Assembly (NCBI GenBank): GCA_032718475.1
Contig: JAUCBJ010008735.1
Location: 43,695 to 107,694 of the forward strand
Length of the DNA stretch: 64,000 nt
Direction: 5' to 3'
Source of the DNA: Nemertoderma westbladi
Taxonomy: Eukaryota > Xenacoelomorpha > Nemertodermatida > Nemertodermatidae
A model generated the notes under the pieces. It saw only the letters and a program-made list of their open reading frames with translations. It was not told where the DNA came from and searched no databases. The position numbers were made by a program, and so were the translations under genes. This document shows positions 40,651 through 51,989 of this stretch, piece by piece (position 1 is the first letter of the stretch; each line of letters begins with the position of its first letter).

Positions 40651-41488
40651 AAAACGTGTTCCTATGTTCTGTAAGACATGTCAAAAAAGAAAAAGTTCTA
40701 AAACTTATGGGAACACCTGGTACCAGAGGCTTTTTTGATGGCTGTTCTAGAACATTTTGAGCAAAACGACGTTTTGCGGTAGAACAAGTTCTACTGGTCG
40801 TACATGCTTGATTTTGGGCTCATTTGAACCGCAAGCAACGATTTAGTGGGGGTAGATGCCACTTTAAAGACCACTTTGTCAATAGTTCTCGAAATATTGG
40901 ACATTATTAATCGGCACTAATAGTAATGCTTGTATGAATAAGTACAACATTTTTATTATACTATAAACAAACACATTCGTGGGGCGTCGCGCAGTAAGGG
41001 TGTGCCTTCGCACCCGATTATTATTAGTTAATAAGGTACAATTTCAAGTCTGTCTGTCCATACGTTTATCCATCCATCTTTATTTATTATTATTATATAT
41101 TATTGAAATTTGACCCTATTTACCAATTATAATTGTCTGTTAAGGCTCACCGTTACTGCCTAGCTTGCCCCACACCATTCCCCCTGATGAACAAAGAATC
41201 AGCTGATTACGTTGCTAGGCAGCAAGATTAGTAACACTACAATTAGCAACATCTGACAGTTCAGTTACCATGTTGGTAGGCACAGTAGTCCCTGCAGTAT
41301 GCAGTACAGAATATATATTTAGGGAACAGTTCCATATGTGCCAACATTTTCGTTGTTTTTTTTTCAACAATTTTTCATGCTTTTTTGTTGCTTTTTTTCA
41401 TGTTTTTTTGTAATAATAATGGCATTACTATGGTATGTAACGGCCATTTTCTGGCACTGTCCGTAAAACGCCCAGGTTACAGTATGGC

Positions 41489-41636
41489 GGCCCAAACCCT
41501 AATTAAAAGTGTTATATACCCCTAACCCTAAGTCATGACGCTCTAATTTTGTGGAATTTCGGACGTATTGCTATTGGCCCGAAGGGTATTGACTTAGGGA
41601 TAGGGCTATATAACACTTTTTATTAGGGTTTGGGCC
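41489..41636. repeat. Foldback with about 47-bp arms
   Basis: The left arm 41489-41535 begins GGCCCAAACCCTAATTAAAA. The right arm 41590-41636 is its reverse complement with about four mismatches. The spacer is about 54 bp. It looks like a miniature inverted-repeat element or a stable hairpin. Confidence 0.88.
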
Positions 41637-41786
41637 TGACCAACGAACCCTAGCCTAAAGAATAAACGAAACCCCAAGGGAAAACGAGGAAATGTTAGTA
41701 ATCTATCTATGCTATCAAAAATGCTGGCTCGAACGGAACTCTAGCCTATATTTAGTTTCAGTTTCAATTATTATTTTATGTGACTA

Positions 41787-41972
41787 ATGGCAACCAGAAA
41801 GGCGACAGTACATCTTTATGGATATGCTACCAAACTTAAGGAGAATCAGCTCCCCAGTAATGGCGAAGTATTACAGCATTTTAGTTTTATTCAATCTCAA
41901 ATGAAGATAAATCAAGTTACGAGTAAGGATCCTAATGTGAGGGATGTATTTTTGAGTATTCTGTACGGGTAG
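41787..41972 (+). CDS. Small ORF, conserved-looking, unassigned
   Basis: 61 codons from ATG at 41787: MATRKATVHLYGYATKLKEN, LPSNGEVLQHF, then SKDPNVRDVFLSIL. The composition is protein-like, not repeat-like, and it could be the N-terminal domain of a transposon-associated family. There is no downstream continuation and no good splice donor, so it may be a fragment. Confidence 0.3.
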   Translation: MATRKATVHLYGYATKLKENQLPSNGEVLQHFSFIQSQMKINQVTSKDPNVRDVFLSILYG

Positions 41973-42947
41973 CGTAATATTTATTATTCAGAGTTTATGC
42001 GATTATTCGCAACATTCATGTCCCCAAGTTTATTCCTACAGTAATTGTGCTTGTTACACATACCGTTATAGTTAAATTAACCCCGGTACTACACGGGCTG
42101 TTTGGCGTAGGTAAAGACTGGTGACTTAGTGCTCCAGTCACTCCAGCAGATGCCGTGGTTCTTTTAACTGTTCAAGTATATTTAACTGCTAGTTATCTGT
42201 TTTTAATAAGTACTTGTACCTAATTTAGGGTTTGGTGTACAGTGCTTTCCGAAAGTAATTAGTGTGTAGGCAGTGTATTGTGTTGTAAAGTGGTTAATAG
42301 GCACGTTGGATCTGGTAGTCCGCAGTAATTAACTTCCAGGTAGGAACACTCCGTGATACATAACGTAGTACCTATAGCGATACGGCTATAGGTCGTCAGA
42401 CGGTGGTATTTTTCCTATCTGGACAGCGCAACATATTTACTACTACTTATTATTTTCAAATACCGTAGTACCCTGTCCATTGTAATAACCAGAATTCTAA
42501 CCCTTTGTTAGGCTGGTTTGTAGACTTCCTGTAAAATTACCCTAAAATTTCGTACGTAATATTTTTGTTGTGTTTAGTTAGAGAATTAATCTCACCAGTA
42601 TCGTAAGTAATTCGTAGATAAGTAACTTAGGAAGTAGAATTATCTGTTTTAGTGTCCAATAAGTAGCACTTCACTGAGAGCGCACAGCTTCTGTGTAGTG
42701 ATTATTTCCCAGAAATAGTAACATCTATTTCAATATTGTAACAAAACCCCTCATACGGGTATATACATATATATATATCTATTATAAATCAACTCAAAGG
42801 TTTATAAGCGAGTAGGCCTGTCATACAACAACTAGGTCTCAATATCAGTTGGACTACTGCTTAAATAACGGTAATAAAGTAAGTTAAAGTAACCAAGTAA
42901 CCCTAAAATTTCAGAAATTCAATTATTCTAAAATAATTGACATACCG

Positions 42948-43185
42948 GTATTTACCATAGGCTTATTATATTTATTTCTATAAATTTGGGTTGAAATCAT
43001 ACCGGTATTCTGTAATTAATTCTAGTTCATAATTATACTTATATATACTATAAGTGTAAGCTGCATACCGGTATTCACGATAGGCCTATTATATATTTAT
43101 ATATATTTGTGCTAAAATTATATACCGGTATTCTGCGACAAACCTAGTCTACAATACTTATATATACTATAAGTGTATACCGGTA
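42948..43185. repeat. Tandem duplication, unit about 120 bp, rich in ACCGGT
   Basis: Two diverged units each contain ACCGGTATT, a TAGGC(C/T)TATTATAT block, a second ACCGGTATTCTG and CTTATATATACTATAAGTGTA. The palindrome ATACCGGTAT occurs at least five times in 240 bp. It lies directly before the BEL/Pao gag. Confidence 0.8.
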
Positions 43186-43294
43186 TTCTAATATACTGTA
43201 ATAAATTACCGGTACTAGGCCAATGGTCATACTGAATTACTAGACTTGCTTTAACTGTAACTATAGCAGTAAGCATTCAACTGTATAGCTAAGC

Positions 43295-46200
43295 ATGTCT
43301 GACACTAAGCAAAACCTGTCAGACAGTCTAATCGATACAACCATCTGTGACACAGATAGGAGTGTGGAGCGATTAAGAAAAGGGTTCAGCTCACCTCCTA
43401 CTGAAAGAAAGGTCATCCCTCCAGTAGTAGTATCAGACCCTAGGCTAATCCAACACCGTAGGTCTATCATCGGCACTCGGGCCCAGGTCAAACGGAACCA
43501 AGAAGCAGCTGTCCAACAGCAGCAACATCCTAGTCAAGAAACTCGTTCCCAGCGACCCGATAGCTCCAGTAGTTCGGATACTGTAGAGCTGACCCCCGAA
43601 CGCGGAGTGAAGATGGCGGATACAGCCTATTCGGATCCCCTTCTCACTCTTCCTGCCGCAGTACTAACAACGATATTGATTGCGGTGGAGGAACACCAAG
43701 TCGATTGGGCGAGAAGTAAGCGAGCGACCCAAGATAGTTATGCGGGATACGCCAGGGAAGAATTGATGTCTATTGTCGAGTCACAATGGAACTTTCCCGG
43801 ACCCGGATCCCCGTTAGACTTATCTGAAGCTACCTGGGAAGACATACACAGGATGGGAGTGACTAAAGATACGATGGATCCAGCTGTTTGGAAGAGGTCG
43901 GCAGCAGGATATGTGCAGGGATTCTTCGGCTCCTTAGAGCGATTAGAAGAACAACTGTTTCGACAACCCCAAGGACCTCAAGAGCAGGAAGAGCTGCTTT
44001 ATCAAGTACGCGAAAGAACCCTACGCATTAGATTAATCCTATCAGCCTTTGAGAAAACTTCCAAAAGAAGACAGGACACGTCGCTGCAAGTTGCTGTGTT
44101 CCAGCGGCTTAGGTTCCAGCGGATAGGTCTCAAAGTTCAAGAAACGGCCCAGTGGAAATCCCAGCTGGCTGAGTGACCAACCTATGAAGAATCAACCGAT
44201 GCCACCTTTTCTCAAGTGGAAAGCGAAGTGATAGCAGAGAGACCGCGAACGAGAGACGCCATCGACATCTATCTGTCAGACTATCAACGTTTCTTAGGTG
44301 ATGAAGAGTTGAGGAGACGACTGGCTGGACTTCGCCCCAATAGTGAAGGAGCCAAGCTTGTGTTGGACTCAATCGATGCGGAAATGTTAGCTGCAAACCA
44401 AGCTAAATTTGATGAAAAACTCCGCCTCGCTAGAGTCCAAGAAGAACAAGTAAAGAAAAAACGTATAGAGGACAGAAAGGCAGTAGCAGCGGCAAAGACG
44501 GCAGCGGCAGTGGAAGAGGCAAAAGCGGCAGCGGCAGTGGAAGCGGCAAAAGCGGCAGCGGCAGTGGAAGCAGCAAAAGCAGCAGCAGCAATGGCATTGG
44601 CAGAAGCAGAACAGAGAGCGTCGGAAGAGACCACCCAACTGGAGTTGGAAAATCTTCAAGAGACGCAAGACTGCATAAATAAACAGTTAACTGCTAGTCA
44701 AATGCAGATGATGAGTCGATCTACTCCCAAGCGCCAAGGATACACATCATCGGAGGAAGGCGAGACCACCGATCCTGAAGATGGAGGAAATAGATCTCGT
44801 CTAAGCAGGCGTAGAAAAACATCTCACCGTCACAAATTGCCTGATTTGCCCCCAGCTGTTAGAAGACAACTAGCTAGCACAGACTTAGGTAGTACAGAAC
44901 CCACAGACCAAATTATTAAGGTCAAAAGACTCCCTACAATAGTAGATGAGCCTGAAATAGTTAAGCCTGTTATTGAAAATACCCCTTCGGTGAGAGAGGC
45001 CCCTGTACTACTACCCTACAACCAAATTTCCTTTACACAGTACGAAACTGTTTGCACCCGGTGGAGCAGTCCCAGAGAATGTCCCGGTTCTTGACGCCAA
45101 GAGAGAAATCCAAGATTTGTCTCCCATCGTCCCACGTCGGCCCGCTACTATGTTGGCGACTCCCGCTTCGGCAGTCGAGTGGGTTGATGAGGGACGGCGG
45201 GAGATGGGTCTCTTGCTCGGGCAGCTGAGAGAGCACCGAGAATGTTCCTCACAGCAGATCCGAGATTTAGAAGGGACTGTCCACCAACTCAAGGGAACAG
45301 TAAGGGAAAGTAGGGTAGAATTGCAAGAAGTGCAGCAAAGTATCGCGCTGGAACGCGACAAATTAGTCAATATACAAAAGAGTATACCAATACCCCCTGT
45401 AACATTGTGTCAACCTGTTAGGTCTGAAGTATTACATGCGCAAGGTGTGGAGCCTACATGCATCTATACTGCTTGTGAAGTAGAAACTCCTATAGCAAAC
45501 CCTATTAAGGGTGATTATAAACCTGTTGTTAATGATATTCCCTATAGACCTGATAATAATCCGAGAAATTTATATACCGATAATTCTATATTAAATAATA
45601 CGATGGCCCAAGAAAGCTTTACGCGTCAGATGGCTAGAACAGAAGCCCGCCAAGCGGTCAAAGTGGGAGAAATCGTCAAATTCAATGGAGATGAGATGAA
45701 ATGGTTACCTTTCAATGAATATTACAAAGATGGCATACAGAACTCTGTACTATCTAACGGAGAGAAACTTAGATTCCTCATCAAGTGCTTGGAAGGACCT
45801 CCCAAGTTAATGGCGTTAAAGTTTATTGGACATCCAGATGGATTAAGACAAGTTTGGGATACATTAAACATCAGGTATGGTAACAAGGATAACATAGCGA
45901 AGTATTTGTATGCAAAATTAGTAGCCCCCCGAAACTTCCTTAGTAGCGGGATTATAGAGTTTTCCGATGAGATTCAGGAGATCTGTAGACAATTGGACTG
46001 GTTAGGTAAGTCTCATGAATATCAGAGTTCCATGGTTATTGGAGCCGTAGTCTCTACTTTACCAAAGGGTGGAGTATGTACACGCTGGGATAAGAAAGTG
46101 TTGTATATGAATGAGCAGCAACGACGAGGCCCTACCATGGCTGATCTCATGTCCTTCTTAGATGGTGAAGTAAAACTACAACTCATAAAGCAGTCCAGAG

Positions 46201-47855
46201 AGAAAACATCGGAAAATAAGGTAAGTGAGAAACCCGTTTCTAGGAGAAGAGTATCACCAGTGTGTTACACTGACTACGGCGAAAGCCAAGCTTCTCAAGA
46301 AGAGGACAGCGGAAAAGACACTGACAGATTTTACTACGTTAACAAAACCTCAAAAGACGTAAGTAAATACAAGGCTCGAACCAACGATAGGAGAGAACAA
46401 GTTGCCAAGACTCCTCCTCAGTCTCCTAACAGAATGCACGGAAGAAAGCCCGAAGAAAGAACGAGAGTGCATAACGTTACCCAAGGTAAAGTGAGTAACA
46501 TCAAACCAAACTGTGCGCTGTGCGACGGGCCCCACCGTTTGAGTGCGTGTGCTGAATTCCTAAAGAAATCCCTGGTAGACAGACGTGAAGTCATGTGGGA
46601 TAAGCGGTTATGCTATAATTGCCTCAGACCAGGACACCAACGGCGAACCTGTTACTCCGACATAAAGTGTGCAAAGTGCGGTGCGAAACATCACATCTTG
46701 TTACACAGTGAATTCGAACGAAATAACCCGAGTCAGGTAAGTGAGCCCGAACTACATGTCCAATTCAGTGATGTAAATGACACTGATCAAGAGTCTGAGA
46801 TGGAAGGATTCTATACTGACGAATTCTCCGACGCCAACGAATCCTGTTACCTAATAAATACCGCAGTATATCGAGCACTTACTTACAAAAAGGACACCGA
46901 CAATGAGTTCCCCCCAACTACCTTTGACAGACAACCATCTTGGAAAGATCCAACTTCCAACGTAGGAATCAGAGAATTTCCTGTAGTGCAGGTAAGAGTT
47001 CACGGTCCTAACAAAAGTTACATAGTGAACGCCCTCCTTGACTCCGGCAGCACAGGAACATTCATCGATCAAGAACTAGCCGAAGATATCTTTGCTGGAC
47101 AACCCAAATTCCAAACTAAGTTGAATATGTCCGGAATTATGCAGGTTTGGAAATCTACCATAACGGCAGATTACTATGTAGGTGCGTTGTCCACCCCCCA
47201 GGATAAATTAGGAGCACAAAGTATAAGGTCAGTAAAAATAGTGGCTATAAAGAACTTCGCTACTACCCAAGTAGAACCTTATAACTGGGACGAGGACGAG
47301 AGCATCCAACAGCTTAAGATACCTCGATTCCAGACAGATTATCCTGGAGTGCAAATACTCATCGGCCAAAACGCGCATGAGGCGCTCGAGACATTGGAGA
47401 AACGGCCTGCTCAACCGCAGCTACTACAAACCTATGCGGTAAGAACTAGAGTAGGTTGGTACCTTACTGGCCCTTCCCGCAGAACTCTCAAAGAGAGATT
47501 ACCACAAGAAAGAATATACCAAGTAAATGATTGGGAAGTGGAGAGCAGTGAGGTGGACGAACTAACTGAGGGAACACCATACTCCTCAGATAATGACGAC
47601 ATCTACCAACTCTTCGATGAAGAGAACACAATCGACCTACTTACAGAAAACAAAACTTGGAAAAACCAGGTGAACCTATGTCAACTGATTCGCCCATCGG
47701 GACCCATTGATTACAATGACAAACTAAATGATGAGATAGAGCGCTACAACGCTAGAACTCGGGACGAACTCGCCGTACGATTCTTTACTCAAGAATTGGT
47801 AGAGCCCAATTCATACGATAAGGCAGTCTGCCATACAGGCAGTCTGCCTGAATAG
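43295..47855 (+). pseudogene. gag-pro: BEL/Pao gag and protease, one stop and one frameshift
   Basis: A long gag region starts at ATG 43295. A TGA at 44174-44176 interrupts it; the same frame resumes and carries an Ala-rich coiled coil (nine-residue units such as AAVEAAKAA near 44510-44600). A frame change near 45020 leads into 45117-47855. That part has a second coiled coil, a DUF1759-like capsid region (VKFNGDEMKWLPFNEYYKDG), and zinc knuckles CALCDGPHRLSAC, CYNCLRPGHQRRTC and CAKCGAKHHILLH. A pepsin-type protease follows with NALLDSGSTGTFID, then PGVQILIGQNAHEAL and VGWYLTGPS. The frame ends before any reverse transcriptase. The direct repeat GGCAGTCTGCC at 47823-47848 marks the end, probably a rearrangement junction. 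Confidence 0.8.
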
Positions 47856-47931
47856 AGTGTCCAGTGGCAGCCTCGGAAGAAAACGACGACCAATTAGAAG
47901 TCGATACATCTTTGGTGATGCGTGGTGTATC

Positions 47932-48246
47932 GATGTCGTTGGGGGTGCTGGGGGTCCCGATGTTGTTGGGGGTGCTGGGGGTACCGATGTTGTTGGGGGT
48001 GCTGGGGGTACCGATGTTGCTGGGGGTACCGATGTTGTTGGGGGTGCTGGGGGTACCGATGTTGTTGGGGGTGCTGGGGGTACCAATGTTGTTGGGGGTG
48101 CTGGGGGTACCGATGTTGTTGGGGGTGCTGGGGGTACTGATGTTGTTGGGGGTGCTGGGGGTACCGATGTTGTTGGGGGTGCTGGGGGTACCAATGTTGT
48201 TGGGGGTGCTGGGGGTACCGATGTTGTTGGGGGTGCTGGGGCTGGG
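47932..48246. repeat. 27-bp minisatellite, 11 full units and one short
   Basis: Units GATGTTGTTGGGGGTGCTGG plus GGGTACC, head to tail, with one 18-bp unit at 48013. All frames stay open, so nearby long frames on both strands (47857-48366 plus, 48515-47811 minus) are expected. The minus frame has a non-repeat N-terminal part with CPGSGRDLFGREVKCTCGYH and could be a real proline-repeat protein, but I do not recognise it. Confidence 0.95.
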
Positions 48247-49367
48247 GATGGTATCTTCTCTCCCATGTGTGTTGGTTTACCAATGGAGGAGGAGTCCAAT
48301 ATGGAATGCAGCGTAGGCGAGTCAACTGAGGTAGGTTGGGTAGGGGTACCTTTGGGGCGAGGGTGATAGCCGCAGGTACATTTAACCTCTCTCCCAAAGA
48401 GATCTCTTCCACTCCCAGGGCACCTATCAATTGTGTTCACCTTAGCAGCCCACTTACTGAGACGGGGTTTCTCTCCAACACTGAATTTATACCGTCCCAC
48501 CACATAGATGTGCAAGCGCTCCTCTCACTGCTTACAACTGGGTCCAGTTTTCGGCATTTCTACAGATTAACTGTTAAGTTCAGTTCAATAAAGTTTAATG
48601 ATGGATTGCGTTCCACACGATCTTAGACGAAAGTAAATTGGGATCAGAGTTATAAGAAGTTTTAATAAGTGATACTCATTTAAATCGACCTATTATATAG
48701 CAATATAGTAATATAATAAGCAATATAATAATATGTTTGATAAATCTCATGCTTACCTGTAAATAACAGTAAATAACCCTCTGCAGCATTATAATATGCT
48801 TTAACTTAAAATTTCACCTCTCTTTATGCATGCTATTTCGCCCCGTAGAAATTTGCAAGGGGGTAATTGCCCCTCCCCCTGCCCCCGCCAAGTAAAGCCT
48901 ATGCTTCTGTACCCATGTACATATTGTATGTAATCATATACTAACTCTATTTTCTATTTTTATTCCCGTAAGGGTATTTTTCAAAATTTTCTTTCCATTG
49001 GGATGAAAATACAATATAGCTAAATAATTATCTATCCATATGTGTCGCCTTGGTGATTTGGTAGTGCGAAATTAATTAATTCCATACAAATAAATATAAG
49101 CCGAAAAGTACCGTACGTATAGGGTTGGTTCAACCACGGATGAGGTGTTTCCTCATATTTTCGATTTCTAAACAAAATCAATATTAATAAACAATACCAG
49201 TATACAATTCGTGTATTATAATAATAAATATTATATTTATTAAACAGAAATACGCTATAGGCAAGCCAAGCCATCGTAGTATATTATGGGGTGTAAGCCT
49301 CTTGTGTTTACCTTTAAGTTAATATATCGTAATATATGGCCTGCTATAGGCTGGCTAACACACTACG
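48247..49367. other. Non-coding stretch
   Basis: Besides the N-terminal part of the minus-strand proline-repeat frame (48515 downward), no gene is supported. The rest is AT-rich up to the MULE target duplication. Confidence 0.45.
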
Positions 49368-49388
49368 TATAATATGGTTCCATGTAAA

Positions 49389-49430
49389 TTGAACCAACGT
49401 CAATTGAACCAAACGTCAATTGAACCAAGC
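49389..49430. repeat. Left terminal array of the MULE
   Basis: Three tandem units of TTGAACCAACGTCAA type. Each holds the palindromic core TCAATTGA. They are inverted relative to the right array. Confidence 0.85.
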
Positions 49431-49642
49431 ATAAATAAACCCATAATCAAATAAAGAATCAATGAAATTAATTCCTATCAGTGTTGTGAAAAATACACTA
49501 TAAATAAAGAAAAATAATTCAATTAAAAACTATAGTGATTAAAAATTAAGATTCTAGAATCTTAAAAAAGCATAGTTGAACATTTCACTAAAATATAAAA
49601 GAGTGAAAAGAGTTATTACGTGCCGACAAAATAAAATAAGCA

Positions 49643-51004
49643 ATGGAAAACTACAAGTCGGAGCGGGGTGGCGAAGTTGTAAGTTATAACGGGTACGAAT
49701 ATATATTAAGAGTGGAAAAAGATGGAATGAAAAACTGGAGGTGTAGAGCCTATCGAAAGTACAAATGCAAAGCTACCATGATAACAAAAGGCAAGGATAT
49801 AAAAAAAGAATCTGGTGAACACTCACATAGTGCTGAGATCTTAAAGACAGAAGCGAACAAAATAATATCGGAAGTGAAATCAAAGGCCAAAGAGGGGTTA
49901 TTGACTACACGTACAATTTTGGGGACATGCCTGGAAAATGTCGACAATTCAATTCTATCACAAATGCCAAGAAAAACACAAATGTATAGGACAATACAAA
50001 GAGCCAGATTAGAAATTAGTGTTGCAATACCAAATCCGACAAACGTTGAGTTTACAATTCCAGAACATTTCATGGACATTGTTTTACATGATACAGGTAA
50101 CGATGACCCAAATCACATCATAACACTGGGAAAATATGAAATGATTAAACATTTAGGAAATGAGCTCTGGTTTGGAGATGGAACGTTTAAGGTTACTCCA
50201 CAAATGTTCTTCCAACTATACACAATACACGCCAAGGTTGGAACATCATATCCTCCTCTTTTGTACTTTCTATTACCTAATAAAACAAACGAAACATACA
50301 CACGTATGTGGAAAATAATGAAGGGAATGGTAGAAAACGTTCCGAAACGAATGCTACTTGACTTTGAAATAGCTGCGATAAACACATTTAAGATAGAGTA
50401 TCCATCTAGCGAAGTCTCCGGTTGTCACTTCCACTTGAGCCAATCAATTCTGCGGAAAGTAAACGAGTTAGGTTTGAAGGGAAGATACGAAAAAGATAAA
50501 GACTTTGCGATACTTGTAAAGTCAATTATTTCATTAGCGTTTGTTCCAGTACATGATATAGAAGTGGTCTTTGAGCAACTAACGGAAGAGTTTCCGGATG
50601 ATGACAATGTATTAGAGCTATTGGCGTACTTTGATGTTAACTACGTCAAGGGAACCATGCTTTGTCGACGTAAAGCTACACCTCGTTTTCCAATCGAGTT
50701 GTGGAATCATCATTTAGATAGTCAGGATGCGGCTCCAAAAACAACAAACTGCACCGAGGTGTTTCACAATGCACTGCAATCAATGTTCTTGTGCCAACAT
50801 TCAACTATTTGGGTACTACTTAAAGGATTGCAACGAGACATTGCAATTCAGAAACTAACAGTACAAAACGCACTGATTGGTAAACCAGAGACGCCACGAT
50901 CGAAATATGGAGACCTAGCTCAGCGAATAGCAAATGTTGCAAAAACTTACAATAACGTCCAAGATAAAATAGAATACCTACGGACGATGGCATACATCCA
51001 ATAA
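49643..51004 (+). CDS. FLYWCH-MULE transposase
   Basis: Intact frame of 453 codons from ATG 49643. Residues about 5-62 form a FLYWCH zinc finger (YNGYEYILRVEKD, W-x-C at NWRCRAY, KCKA, then GEHSHSA), which should bind the terminal repeats. The MULE-type DDE domain follows: FGDGTFKVTP (first D), LPNKTNETYTRMW, LLDFEIAAINTF (second D), CHFHLSQSILRKV, and a late acidic residue likely in TNCTEVFHNALQSMF. It cuts and moves the element. The length is on the short side for the family but the order is complete. With no stop and matching flanking termini, this copy could be active. Confidence 0.85.
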   Translation: MENYKSERGGEVVSYNGYEYILRVEKDGMKNWRCRAYRKYKCKATMITKGKDIKKESGEHSHSAEILKTEANKIISEVKSKAKEGLLTTRTILGTCLENVDNSILSQMPRKTQMYRTIQRARLEISVAIPNPTNVEFTIPEHFMDIVLHDTGNDDPNHIITLGKYEMIKHLGNELWFGDGTFKVTPQMFFQLYTIHAKVGTSYPPLLYFLLPNKTNETYTRMWKIMKGMVENVPKRMLLDFEIAAINTFKIEYPSSEVSGCHFHLSQSILRKVNELGLKGRYEKDKDFAILVKSIISLAFVPVHDIEVVFEQLTEEFPDDDNVLELLAYFDVNYVKGTMLCRRKATPRFPIELWNHHLDSQDAAPKTTNCTEVFHNALQSMFLCQHSTIWVLLKGLQRDIAIQKLTVQNALIGKPETPRSKYGDLAQRIANVAKTYNNVQDKIEYLRTMAYIQ

Positions 51005-51261
51005 ATAAACAAAGAACATTAAAATGTTAAAGTAACTTAAATAGTCGACTAGAAGGAATTGAGTAACTTGTCTATATTGATGTCTGTGTTCAATAGAATT
51101 CCATAATATAATTAATATTATGTATATTTATTAATATTATTCAACCCCATTGAATAAAATAGATAATTCTAGAATCTTCATCCACCAGTAGAACATTTCG
51201 CGATTAAAAAATCAAAAATTTGCAATAATTATTATTTTGTTGGTTAAATTAACATTTCATT

Positions 51262-51512
51262 AAATTGATGCTTGGGTCAATTGACGCATGGGTCAATTGA
51301 CGCTTGGTTCAATAGACGCTTGGTTCAATTGACGCTTGGTTAAATTGAAGTTAGGATCAATTGATGGGTGATAAACGTTGGTTCTAATGACGTATGGTTC
51401 AATTGACGTGTGGTTCAATTGATGTTGGTTCAATTGACACAATGTTAAATTGACGTTGGTTCAATTGACGTGGTTCAATTGACGTGGTTCAATTGACTTT
51501 GGTTCAGTTGAT
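51262..51512. repeat. Right terminal array of the MULE
   Basis: About 15 degenerate tandem copies of GGTTCAATTGACGT-type units, 13-18 bp apart. Some units vary as GGTTAAATTG or GGATCAATTG. Opposite in orientation to the left array and much longer. Confidence 0.9.
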
Positions 51513-51528
51513 GTGTCACCATATAATA

Positions 51529-51930
51529 TAATCAGAAATTACTACTGTAGCTACCATAATAAAATCACTATACTCAACCATTAGGCAGGCTTGGCTTGGG
51601 AGGTAGCCATTGCACATACATACATACATACACTGGTCTACTTATCTGGATGCAGGCTTGCTTGCATCCTTCCCCCTTTTCTTACCCCCTCTTCCGTGCC
51701 ACCACTGGTTCAGCCAAACAACCCAGGCAGCTCTGTAGCCCATCATTGTTCCAATTCTTCCGGTAGGCTATCATTACTGCTCTCCTATTTTGTTTCAAAT
51801 TTGTTTCACTGGCATACTTAACATTGTTCCAATTTTTTGAGCTCCATAGCCCATCATTGTTCCAATTCTCCGGTAGACTATCATTACAGCCCTCCTAATT
51901 TGTTTCAAATTTGTTTCACTGGAATGTATA
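51529..51930. other. Non-coding stretch with tandem duplication
   Basis: Two units of about 105 bp (51736-51838 and 51846-51935) share GCCCATCATTGTTCCAATTC, GGTAG(A/G)CTATCATTAC and TTTGTTTCAAATTTGTTTCA in order. No gene supported. Confidence 0.75.
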
Positions 51931-51989
51931 GCATTGCAGGTAGGATACCATTACGTGGCTCCTAATATGTTTCAATTATGTTCCAATTT

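Larger units (their letters stand above)
40651..43294. other. Non-coding stretch with foldback and tandem repeats
   Basis: Contains a foldback at 41489-41636, a small frame at 41787-41972 and a tandem duplication at about 42948-43185. A TGTTCTAGAACATT palindrome lies near 40742. 42000-43294 is probably the 5' leader of the following BEL/Pao element, but no LTR pair was found. Confidence 0.5.
49368..51528 (+). mobile_element. MULE DNA transposon with tandem-repeat termini
   Basis: The element (49375-51521) has inverted ends: the left starts TGGTTCCATGTAAATTGAAC and the right, read inward on the minus strand, starts TGGTGACACATCAACTGAAC. Inside the left end are three copies of a (T)TGAACCAA(A)CGTCAA unit (49389-49430). 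Inside the right end are about 15 inverted copies (51262-51512). TATAATA flanks both ends (49368-49374 and 51522-51528), compatible with the 7-10 bp duplications of Mutator-like elements. An intact transposase lies between. Related TTCTAGAATCTT segments occur on both sides of the gene (about 49552 and 51168). Confidence 0.8.

Noticed and set aside
47857-48366. Gly-rich plus-strand frames over the 27-bp minisatellite
   Set aside because: All frames are open because of the repeat. No conserved flanking part is seen on this strand.
51262-51512. CRISPR-like array
   Set aside because: The units vary, there are no constant spacers, the context is eukaryotic, and a transposase with matching inverted end lies beside it.
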